NCBI GenBank assembly: GCA_017397605.1
Contig: JAFQII010000214.1
Coordinates: 1-5,653 of the forward strand
Origin: Clostridia bacterium
GTDB taxonomy: Bacteria; Bacillota; Clostridia; Oscillospirales; CAG-382
Reading direction: 5' to 3'
DNA: 5,653 bases
Every line of letters starts with the position of its first letter. Position 1 is the first letter of the stretch. The translations under genes were made by a program, and so were the position numbers. Shown in pieces: positions 1-5,653 of this stretch. The notes beneath the pieces were generated by a model. It made no database searches. It was not told the origin of the DNA and saw only the letters and a list, made by a program, of their open reading frames with translations.

Positions 1-1667
1 CTCGGCTGTTTTGCCAGCATTTCGCCGTCGTCCTGCGAAATCGAGCAGACTGCCAACGTGGTCTCGCCGACGTTCATTTTGATGTCACCGGATACATTAT
101 TGTATATAATGATACCTGCGGCACCCTGTTCCTGGGCGATGATCGATTTTTCTTCAAAGGTGTTGGAGCCGCGGCGTACCAGAGCGATCTTGCCCTTGAC
201 GTCGATGCCCGTATAGTCTGCCGTACGTCCCACACCGGGAATCAGTACGTATTCAAACTCTGCCGAATCCTTGTCGCCCAAAAGTGTCGTAAAGAACTCG
301 TTTTCTTCGCTTGCGGAGTTGACCGACTCGGTAAAGTAGATGATCGTATCGTTATATTTTATGTAAGGCGTTTCCACGCCGCTGATGGATGCAACGGACA
401 TCGTACCCTCGTAAGTGGAGGGCGAGCCGACCGTACCCGTATCGGGGTTGGAGGTCAAACCGAGGTTACCGTTTTTCTCCGAGCTGTGCGCGGAGCTGTA
501 GCTGTTGGATGCCGCGACGACCATGCTGATGCCTGCCGCGCGGATTCTGTCGTAAATGCCGTTGACCGTTTCTTCGTCCGTTTCACGCGAGAAGCCGCAT
601 GCCGTACCGATGGACATGTTGATGACGTCAACGCCCAGCACGACGCAGTCTTCCAGTGCCGCCAGAACCCATGCGGTGCGGGTGGTGTCCATAACGTCGG
701 AAAAGATCTTCATCGAAACGAGCTGTGCGTTGGGTGCAACACCGCGGATCACATCATCGTTACCGACGATGACGCCCGAAACGTGCGTACCGTGGTTGTT
801 GTGCGTGGAATACACGTCGGAGTCGTTGTCCGCATAGTCAAAGCCAAACGGAACCTTGTCATTGATATACACGTCGTCAACCGTGAGACCGGAGAGCAAG
901 CCGCTCGCCGCCGTCTTGCCGACCAACGATGCAACATCGTCATAGGTCAAGCCGAGCTTGGCGGACGTAAAGTTGTCGGGAGAAAACGCGGTGTGGTTGG
1001 AATCCAGACCCGTGTCCAGAACCGCAACGACCATGCCGGAGCCGTCAAAGCCCGCATCGGAGCTGTCAAAGATACCCGTGTCAAACACGTTGACCTCGTT
1101 TTCGACCAGCTCGGTCTTTGCCGCCTCGTATACCTCACCGACGATCACGTTGGTGCCGTCGCCGACCGTTTTGCAAACCTTTGCAAAATCGCCCGCCTTG
1201 ATCAACAGCTCAAAGCCGGAAACAACCGTCGAATAGTCCTCGCCCGTTTTGTATGCGATGCCCTTTTCGTCGAGCGCTTTCAGCATCTCTGCTTTTTCGG
1301 ATGCGATCTTATTGCGGATCGAAAGTGCTTCTTTGCTCTGCGTCGCATAGTCGGCAAAGCTCATCGTCTTGTCCGTGCCGTTGTACGCATCCATCAAATT
1401 GACCGAATCCACGGTCACGATGACAGAGATCTCCTCGGCGTCATCGATTCCCTCCGGCAACGCAAACATCACGGAGTTGTCAAGATACGGAGAATAATCA
1501 AAAACGAAGTCACTCCATTTTTGAATAAACGGAGAATATCCCTCGGACTCTTTGGCAAACGATACCGAACTCAGCACAGGCGCGAGAACAGACCCCGTCA
1601 ACAAAACGGGGATCATCAGCGCCGCGAGGCTCTTCTTCCACTTCCTTGAAAAATCGGATTTATTCAT
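1..1667 (-). CDS. Secreted subtilisin-family (S8) serine protease with PA insert, C-terminus cut by window edge
   Basis: An uninterrupted frame runs from the ATG at 1667-1665 to the left edge, giving 555 visible residues. Residues 1-38 look like a Sec signal peptide: basic K9/K11/K12, a hydrophobic core from 14 to 32, and likely cleavage after S-F-A38. Residues ~80-185 resemble an I9 propeptide, the intramolecular chaperone and inhibitor of subtilases. The catalytic core shows D218-T-G, H292-G-T-H and the oxyanion Asn N388 in AASN (more often AAGN). Residues ~455-555 form a PA domain around V490-K-G-K and the run AAGIIIYNN. In lactocepin/C5a-peptidase-like subtilases this insert separates the Asn from the catalytic GTSM Ser, so the Ser should lie outside the window. 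The start is supported by AAGGAG at 1684-1679, 11 nt upstream, and a promoter behind it. C341 and C357 may form a disulfide. The probable role is extracellular protein degradation or maturation; the substrate is unknown. The family is certain, the subfamily likely. Confidence 0.95.
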   Translation of the reverse strand, partial: MNKSDFSRKWKKSLAALMIPVLLTGSVLAPVLSSVSFAKESEGYSPFIQKWSDFVFDYSPYLDNSVMFALPEGIDDAEEISVIVTVDSVNLMDAYNGTDKTMSFADYATQSKEALSIRNKIASEKAEMLKALDEKGIAYKTGEDYSTVVSGFELLIKAGDFAKVCKTVGDGTNVIVGEVYEAAKTELVENEVNVFDTGIFDSSDAGFDGSGMVVAVLDTGLDSNHTAFSPDNFTSAKLGLTYDDVASLVGKTAASGLLSGLTVDDVYINDKVPFGFDYADNDSDVYSTHNNHGTHVSGVIVGNDDVIRGVAPNAQLVSMKIFSDVMDTTRTAWVLAALEDCVVLGVDVINMSIGTACGFSRETDEETVNGIYDRIRAAGISMVVAASNSYSSAHSSEKNGNLGLTSNPDTGTVGSPSTYEGTMSVASISGVETPYIKYNDTIIYFTESVNSASEENEFFTTLLGDKDSAEFEYVLIPGVGRTADYTGIDVKGKIALVRRGSNTFEEKSIIAQEQGAAGIIIYNNVSGDIKMNVGETTLAVCSISQDDGEMLAKQP

Positions 1668-1721
1668 CGGTAAACGGTCTCCTTATCGGCCTATAATTTC
1701 AAATACATACATATTCATAAT

Positions 1722-1750
1722 ATCATACCTCATTTTTGCAAGAAAAGCAA
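1722..1750 (-). promoter_or_regulatory. Predicted sigma-A-type promoter of the S8 protease
   Basis: Read on the minus strand, TTGCTT (1750-1745) and TATGAT (1727-1722) are separated by exactly 17 bp. The -10 matches consensus at five of six positions; the -35 keeps TTG. Transcription would begin near 1715, leaving a leader of about 48 nt that contains the AAGGAG ribosome binding site. No hairpin or riboswitch-like fold is evident in that leader. This is a pattern match only. Confidence 0.6.
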
Positions 1751-1802
1751 GTCGTTTGCCACATATTTTTTTAAACTTTTTGATTTTTTTGTTAACGAAA
1801 TA

Positions 1803-1831
1803 TTTACTTTCGCCCATCTTCATGCTATAAT
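1803..1831 (+). promoter_or_regulatory. Predicted extended -10 promoter of the redox operon, with T-tract region upstream
   Basis: TTTACT (1803-1808) lies 17 bp from a perfect TATAAT (1826-1831). The -10 is preceded by TG at 1823-1824, giving the extended -10 form TGCTATAAT. T tracts at 1766-1772, 1777-1781 and 1784-1790, roughly helically spaced, lie upstream of the -35 and could act as an UP element or bend DNA. Transcription would start near 1838. The promoter faces away from the protease promoter, with about 52 bp between the two -35 boxes. No operator palindrome was recognised apart from the short GTTAAC at 1791-1796. Confidence 0.7.
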
Positions 1832-1853
1832 ACAAACTGTATGAAACTGTCAT

Positions 1854-1860
1854 GGAGAGG
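1854..1860 (+). promoter_or_regulatory. Ribosome binding site that fixes the start of the membrane protein at 1868
   Basis: GGAGAGG lies 7 nt before the ATG at 1868. The alternative in-frame ATG at 1841 has no Shine-Dalgarno sequence and would fall about 3 nt after the predicted transcription start. The nine extra residues it would add are therefore unlikely to be made. Confidence 0.75.
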
Positions 1861-1867
1861 TTTTTAC

Positions 1868-2623
1868 ATGAAGAGAATCAACATAATGACCATACAAAAG
1901 ATACATCGGTTTTTTTTGAGCATTTCTTTGGCGGTCACAGGCATCTTTTTGATCATCGGATGCCTGATGATCTACCGTTTCGGCGCGGGAACATACTCGC
2001 GTGAGGCAGTTGCGGATATTTTTTCCGCATTTGCGTTTCCGATCTGCCTTTCTCCGATTCTGGCAGTGATCGGATGGGTTTTGGACTGTTTCTTCCCCTA
2101 TGCAGACAAGAAACAAAAAAACAAAGCCGACACCGCCTTTCTGTTGGCGCGTGCGTACGGCAAAAAGGATACGGATGCGGTCAGCGGAGAAATCCTCGCC
2201 GAACGAAAAAAGCGCAAATTGCATACGATTGTCCTTGCGATCGTTTTAGCGCTTACGAGCATCGTATTTTTGATCTATGCGTGCAACGGGTCGAACTTTG
2301 ACCGCGCAGAGATCAACGCGTCGATGATCCGCGCCATGTGGGTACTGCTCCCCTGCCTTGCCGTTTCGTTTGTTTGCGGTGTGTTTGTGCTGTATTGCCG
2401 CGAAAAAAGCCTGTACCGCGAGCTGGAGCTGGTGCGAAAGCTGCCCGATGCGGAAAAACAAACGGAAATCGTAACCAAAACGGACAAAAACGTCACTGCC
2501 GTGCGCATCATTTTGATTGCGGCCGCGATCGTTCTGCTCGGCATCGGCTTATTTACGGGAGGTGCGGCAGACGTGCTGACCAAAGCAATCAACATCTGCA
2601 CCGAGTGCATCGGTTTGGGCTAA
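1868..2623 (+). CDS. Five-helix membrane protein with C-terminal CxxC tail (CD1871A-like), redox partner candidate
   Basis: This 251-residue protein is not recognised over most of its length. Hydrophobic helices are predicted near residues 15-36, 51-72, 119-139, 157-177 and 211-230. Lys/Arg-rich loops at 80-118 and 178-207 suggest they are cytoplasmic, which puts the C-terminus outside the membrane. The last 20 or so residues, around KAINIC244-T-E-C247-IGLG, resemble the conserved tail of the small CD1871A-type CxxC proteins of Clostridia. Those are normally about 45 residues with one helix, so here that unit seems to be the last helix and tail of a larger protein. The gene is first in an operon, 12 nt upstream of the polyferredoxin-thioredoxin gene, and has its own promoter. 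I infer that the CxxC exchanges electrons or disulfides with the partner's thioredoxin domain. Metal binding by the CxxC is an alternative. The gene call is firm and the role speculative. Confidence 0.9.
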   Translation: MKRINIMTIQKIHRFFLSISLAVTGIFLIIGCLMIYRFGAGTYSREAVADIFSAFAFPICLSPILAVIGWVLDCFFPYADKKQKNKADTAFLLARAYGKKDTDAVSGEILAERKKRKLHTIVLAIVLALTSIVFLIYACNGSNFDRAEINASMIRAMWVLLPCLAVSFVCGVFVLYCREKSLYRELELVRKLPDAEKQTEIVTKTDKNVTAVRIILIAAAIVLLGIGLFTGGAADVLTKAINICTECIGLG

Positions 2624-2635
2624 AGGAGGTCTACG

Positions 2636-4111
2636 ATGAAAGCATTTCTCCAAAAAATCGCATCTCTCCGCCCGACCAAGCGCAAGCTCATGCAGCTGTA
2701 CTTTGCACTGCTGTTTAACGCCAATGCAAAAGGATTTGTCAACGGAACGATCTATCAAGGTCCGACCAAATACGCATGTGTCCCCGGTATCAACTGCTAT
2801 TCCTGCCCCGGTGCGGTCGGCGCGTGTCCGCTCGGCTCGCTGCAAGGCTCGTTCTCGGCAGGCAAAAGCACTATGTTCTACGTTTTCGGCATTTTGCTGT
2901 TGTACAGCCTGATTTTCGGACGTATGATCTGCGGCTGGCTGTGTCCGTTCGGATTCATTCAGGAACTTCTCTACAAGATCAAAACGCCCAAACTCAAAAA
3001 GAGCCCTGTCACGCGGGTGCTGTCGTTCTTGAAATACGTCCTTTTGGTGTTCTTTGTGTTCATCGTGCCGATTGCGTACGCGTTCAAGGATACCCCTCTC
3101 CCCGCGTTCTGCAAGTACATCTGCCCCGCAGGCACGCTGGAAGGCGGTGTCATGCTGTTGTCCAACAAGCTTAACGAAAGCTATTTTGCAATGCTGGGCC
3201 CGCTGTTTACATGGAAATTCGTGCTGATGGTCAGCTTTCTCATAGGTTGCGTATTCGTGTTCCGTCTGTTCTGCCGTTTTGTTTGCCCCTTGGGTGCGCT
3301 GTACGGTTTGTTCAACCGCATTTCGCTGTTTGGCGTCAAGATCGACGAGCCCAAATGCACGCACTGCAACCTTTGCGTCAACCATTGTAAAATGGACATC
3401 AAAAAGGTCGGCGACGCAGAATGTATCGCCTGCGGCGACTGCGTGAGCGTCTGCCCCACGGGCGCAATCAAGTGGAAGGGCGTAAAGCAAAAAGAAACGC
3501 CCGACGCCAACAAAAAAGCAAAAACGGCAACGCGTGCCGTCTCGTTTGTATTGATGCTTGCCGTTTTGATCGGTGTGTACGCGTATTATTGGACGGCGTC
3601 GCCCGATCTTCCGCAGGAAGAGTCGTCGGGTTCCGAGGAATCTTCCGCACCCGACACGCCCACTGAGGGCAATCAGGTCGGCAATCTGTGCTACCAAGGC
3701 TCGTTGACCGCGGTCGGTGCAGGCGGCATCACAAACGAAAAGATCGACGTGATCACCGAGGGCAAGATCACGATCATCAATTTCTGGGGAACGTGGTGCA
3801 CGCCCTGTGTAGGTGAGCTCCCCTACTTTGACCAAATCGCGTCGGAATACGCAGACACCGTCTCGGTCGTGGCGATCCACACCAACATGGTCGTCAACAC
3901 CGCAGGTGAATATATTGCGGCCTATTACCCCGACAGCAAGCTCGTGTTTGCCTGCGACGAAGCGGGCGAAACGTACTACAAACAGCTCGGCGGCAGAGGT
4001 ACTTACCCCTACACCGTCGTCGTCGACCAAAACGGCGTGATCGCACGCATTTTTGTCGAAGCACTGGAGTACGAAGACCTGCAAGAAGTCGTAGAAGAAT
4101 TGCTGAAATAA
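2636..4111 (+). CDS. Membrane polyferredoxin (NapH-like 4Fe-4S protein) fused to a TlpA/ResA-like thioredoxin domain
   Basis: This 491-residue protein probably carries electrons across the membrane to an extracytoplasmic dithiol. Residues 48-64 hold a Cys cluster (C48, C54, C57, C64). Three CxxxCP motifs at C99/C103, C159/C163 and C213/C217 sit beside hydrophobic helices at ~80-98, 130-150 and 193-212, as in the NapH/NosR/CcoG-type membrane ferredoxin group. Two classical 4Fe-4S motifs follow: C241-C244-C247-C251 and C263-C266-C269-C273-P. Another helix (302-319) and a Ser/Glu/Pro-rich linker (322-347) lead to a thioredoxin fold with W384-G-T-W-C388-T-P-C391, a conserved-type E394 and the cis-Pro candidate P458. 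Extra cysteines C352 and C440 lie in this domain. Topology puts the ferredoxin inside and the thioredoxin outside. AAGGAGG at 2623-2629, 6 nt before the ATG and overlapping the upstream stop, indicates an operon. A terminator follows at once. The domains are certain; electron donor and substrate are unknown. Confidence 0.95.
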   Translation: MKAFLQKIASLRPTKRKLMQLYFALLFNANAKGFVNGTIYQGPTKYACVPGINCYSCPGAVGACPLGSLQGSFSAGKSTMFYVFGILLLYSLIFGRMICGWLCPFGFIQELLYKIKTPKLKKSPVTRVLSFLKYVLLVFFVFIVPIAYAFKDTPLPAFCKYICPAGTLEGGVMLLSNKLNESYFAMLGPLFTWKFVLMVSFLIGCVFVFRLFCRFVCPLGALYGLFNRISLFGVKIDEPKCTHCNLCVNHCKMDIKKVGDAECIACGDCVSVCPTGAIKWKGVKQKETPDANKKAKTATRAVSFVLMLAVLIGVYAYYWTASPDLPQEESSGSEESSAPDTPTEGNQVGNLCYQGSLTAVGAGGITNEKIDVITEGKITIINFWGTWCTPCVGELPYFDQIASEYADTVSVVAIHTNMVVNTAGEYIAAYYPDSKLVFACDEAGETYYKQLGGRGTYPYTVVVDQNGVIARIFVEALEYEDLQEVVEELLK

Positions 4112-4112
4112 C

Positions 4113-4148
4113 AAAAAATCACCGTAGCCTCTGCTACGGTGATTTTTT
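4113..4148. terminator. Bidirectional intrinsic terminator between convergent operons
   Basis: A perfect 16-bp inverted repeat (4113-4128 with 4133-4148) encloses the 4-nt loop CTCT. The inner ten pairs (TCACCGTAGC with its complement) form the stable stem; the outer six are A-T pairs. On the plus strand seven T follow (4143-4149), and on the minus strand the A run 4118-4113 reads as T. It begins 1 nt after the polyferredoxin-thioredoxin stop codon and ends 18 nt from the stop of the convergent minus-strand gene, so it can end both transcripts. Confidence 0.93.
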
Positions 4149-4166
4149 TATTGCAGTAATAAACGT

Positions 4167-4523
4167 TCACACGCCATAATGGATCATGTGCTTTTGTTCG
4201 CCGATTGCCTGACGTATCATTTTTGCCAAAGCGATCAACCTTTCGTCCTTTTCGTATCTGCGATCCAAAACAACAATGTCAAGGAAAAGACGCAGCGAAC
4301 GCGGCGGAATGATGGTGATGCCCCAGCGCGAGAGTGCTTTTTGCGGTTGCAAAACGCCCTTGTCGTACACATTGTAGCTATCCATGCAGGACAAAAGATC
4401 CCACCAATCGTTCAGGTACGCGTCATCGTCAATCGCCACGCAGTGATACCGCTCGGGAGTGTAGTCCGTATAATCCTTTCGCGGATGAAAATCATCTATG
4501 ATTCCAAATTCCGTACTGATCAT
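4167..4523 (-). CDS. Unrecognised small acidic protein (118 aa), translationally coupled
   Basis: I cannot assign a function. The 118-residue product starts MISTEFGIIDD and contains an acidic IDDD motif, a WWD motif, a central WGITIIPP stretch, a probable helix with many charged residues (about 87-112), and the ending MIHYGV. There is no signal peptide or membrane helix, so it should be cytoplasmic. The sequence looks like a genuine globular protein, and similar short hypothetical proteins occur in Firmicutes as far as I recall. The start codon overlaps the upstream stop in ATGA (4523-4520). Only a weak purine stretch (AGAAAA) precedes it, so translation probably depends on ribosomes finishing the upstream gene. 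The bidirectional terminator lies 18 nt beyond the stop. The partner is a large secreted-type carbohydrate-active protein, so a direct shared function is not obvious. Confidence 0.8.
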   Translation of the reverse strand: MISTEFGIIDDFHPRKDYTDYTPERYHCVAIDDDAYLNDWWDLLSCMDSYNVYDKGVLQPQKALSRWGITIIPPRSLRLFLDIVVLDRRYEKDERLIALAKMIRQAIGEQKHMIHYGV

Positions 4524-5653
4524 TTTTCTGCAAACACGCTGATTTCGTCGACAAAAATCCAGCTCTGGTTGGTAGAAATCGCAACCTTGACGTAGCGCGC
4601 GGAGACGTTTTGCGGGAGCATTGCGGTCAGCGTACCGAGCTCCAGCAGGTCTACACGCGTGTCGGGATCATAATTTTTGCTGACCACCTGCGTAAAGTTC
4701 TCGCCGTCGTCGGAGACGTACACCGTCACATTGGTCGGGGTGTAGATCGCCGCACTTCCGCCGCCCATCGTGCCGACCGTGACGGAATAAATGCCGTCCG
4801 TCTTTTTGCCCAAGTCGATCACGATCTCGGGTCTGCCCAAGAAACCAACCCATGCGGCATCGCCGTAGGTTGCTTCTCCCTGCTTGCCGTCGGTGAGCGT
4901 TCTGCCCTTTTCGTCGGGGTAGCCCGATTCGGGCTCTTTGAGCAAGGTGTATTTTTTGCCCTCGGCGACGTTGACGCCTTCTTTGCCCTCGAGCGCCACT
5001 TCAAACTCATACGCAGGGCCGCAATTGCCGTAATAGTCCACGGCACAAACCGCGTACTGCACCAAGCCGTTGCCCGTCGGGTTATTGTCCTCGGTGGAGA
5101 AACGGATCGTTTCCTTGCCGTATTCTGCGGTGAGGTCGATCATTTTGAGTTCTGCGCCGTTTTTGGTGATCAAAAAGCCCTTGACCGATTTGTCAGCGTT
5201 GGCGATCGAGCCTTCGATCGTGACCGTGATACCGCTGTTGACGGTCTCAAAATTCACCTCGGGCTTGCCAAACGTCACCTCGGCGGGAAGCTTGCCGTTT
5301 TCGTAGTAATATTTGTACGCCAGATGGTGTCCCATTTTGCCCACGTCGGGGTGCTGGTAATGCGAGTACGCAAAGGTGATGTGCGCCTCAACGTATTTGG
5401 ACGAAATGTTCATCTGCTCCACAAAGCGGTCCAGCGGTGCCGTCGTCCACGAGCTCTGCGTAAAGTCCTCGTTGTTTGCCCAGAAATGCAAGCCCTCTTT
5501 GGAATCTACGGCGCGCTTGATCTCGCGGTAGTAGTCGTCCAGCTTGTCGATCGTAATATGTCCCGCGCCGACGGAATCCTGACAGCAGAAGATATCGCCG
5601 TCCAAAAAGTTTGTCTTGGCAAACACATCCGCCCACATGTCGCCCGTCTCTTC
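4520..5653 (-). CDS. DUF4434-type glycosidase-like protein with Fn3-like and discoidin-like modules, N-terminus cut by window edge
   Basis: Only the C-terminal 377 residues are visible; the frame is open to the right edge, and the internal ATG at 5638 is not the true start. Visible residues ~1-120 match the end of a DUF4434 TIM-barrel domain: Q25-D-S-V-G, W58-A-N-N-E62-x-F and the FAYSHYQHP segment near 94-102. By analogy with glycosidase barrels, E62 and D26 are candidate active-site acids. Residues ~124-220 look like a beta-sandwich (Fn3-like), with C203 and C211 close enough for a disulfide. Residues ~225-377 resemble an F5/8 type C (discoidin-like) carbohydrate-binding module, with LTDG, AWVGF, VIDLGK and VYVSDDGENF landmarks and the closing VDEISVF. 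A secreted polysaccharide-binding or -cleaving role is likely but the substrate is unknown. No membrane or sorting anchor follows the last domain. The stop overlaps the next gene's start. Confidence 0.88.
   Translation of the reverse strand, partial: EETGDMWADVFAKTNFLDGDIFCCQDSVGAGHITIDKLDDYYREIKRAVDSKEGLHFWANNEDFTQSSWTTAPLDRFVEQMNISSKYVEAHITFAYSHYQHPDVGKMGHHLAYKYYYENGKLPAEVTFGKPEVNFETVNSGITVTIEGSIANADKSVKGFLITKNGAELKMIDLTAEYGKETIRFSTEDNNPTGNGLVQYAVCAVDYYGNCGPAYEFEVALEGKEGVNVAEGKKYTLLKEPESGYPDEKGRTLTDGKQGEATYGDAAWVGFLGRPEIVIDLGKKTDGIYSVTVGTMGGGSAAIYTPTNVTVYVSDDGENFTQVVSKNYDPDTRVDLLELGTLTAMLPQNVSARYVKVAISTNQSWIFVDEISVFAEK

Noticed and set aside
1..600. Protease as a catalytically dead homologue because no Ser motif is visible
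   Set aside because: In subtilases with a PA insert the catalytic Ser lies after that domain, and the window ends inside or just after it, so absence is a result of the cut.
486..1649. A 387-codon open frame on the plus strand opposite the protease gene
   Set aside because: The minus strand carries the subtilase catalytic motifs, signal peptide and PA domain; the plus frame has no ribosome binding site or recognisable domain and mirrors the protease codons.
1668..1715. Possible riboswitch or attenuator in the protease leader
   Set aside because: The predicted leader is only about 48 nt, AT-rich and without a visible hairpin; only the ribosome binding site can be supported.
1841..1867. Upstream ATG giving nine extra residues on the five-helix membrane protein
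   Set aside because: It lies about 3 nt from the predicted transcription start and has no Shine-Dalgarno sequence, whereas the ATG at 1868 has GGAGAGG at ideal distance.
2549..4114. A 521-codon open frame on the minus strand opposite the polyferredoxin-thioredoxin gene
   Set aside because: It is Arg-, Asp- and Val-rich low-quality protein with no recognisable domain, and the plus strand encodes clear ferredoxin and thioredoxin motifs with a proper ribosome binding site. It is a codon-bias shadow.

Overview
The window looks like part of a chromosome from an anaerobic Clostridia-type Firmicute, probably an uncultured gut lineage. The signs are strong AAGGAG-type ribosome binding sites, sigma-A-like promoters, Gram-positive style signal peptide and secreted enzymes, and ferredoxin-type iron-sulfur proteins. 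It holds five genes, two of them cut by the window edges. No RNA gene, mobile element, CRISPR array or attachment site is visible.

Layout. Positions 1-1667 (minus strand) hold the N-terminal 555 residues of a secreted subtilisin-family (S8) protease. It has a signal peptide, an I9-type propeptide, the catalytic Asp, His and oxyanion Asn, and a protease-associated (PA) insert. The catalytic Ser would lie beyond the left edge. A 200-bp AT-rich spacer (1668-1867) carries divergent promoters, one for the protease and one for the plus-strand pair. That pair is (a) a 251-residue five-helix membrane protein ending in a conserved-looking CxxC tail (1868-2623) and (b) a 491-residue membrane polyferredoxin fused to an extracytoplasmic TlpA/ResA-like thioredoxin domain (2636-4111). 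A perfect 16-bp inverted repeat at 4113-4148 acts as a two-way terminator. Converging on it from the right (minus strand) are an unrecognised 118-residue protein (4167-4523) and, overlapping it by 4 bp in ATGA, the C-terminal part of a DUF4434-type glycosidase-like protein with Fn3-like and discoidin-like modules (4520-5653).

How the genes may work together. The most interesting unit is the two-gene redox operon. Predicted topology puts the polyferredoxin clusters in the cytoplasm, and both the thioredoxin active site and the CxxC tail of the partner outside the membrane. I infer a transmembrane thiol-reducing (or thiol-exchange) conduit fed by low-potential iron-sulfur electrons, similar in logic to DsbD/CcdA but built on a NapH-like scaffold. 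The flanking secreted protease and carbohydrate-active protein may simply be neighbours, although both have paired cysteines outside the cell.
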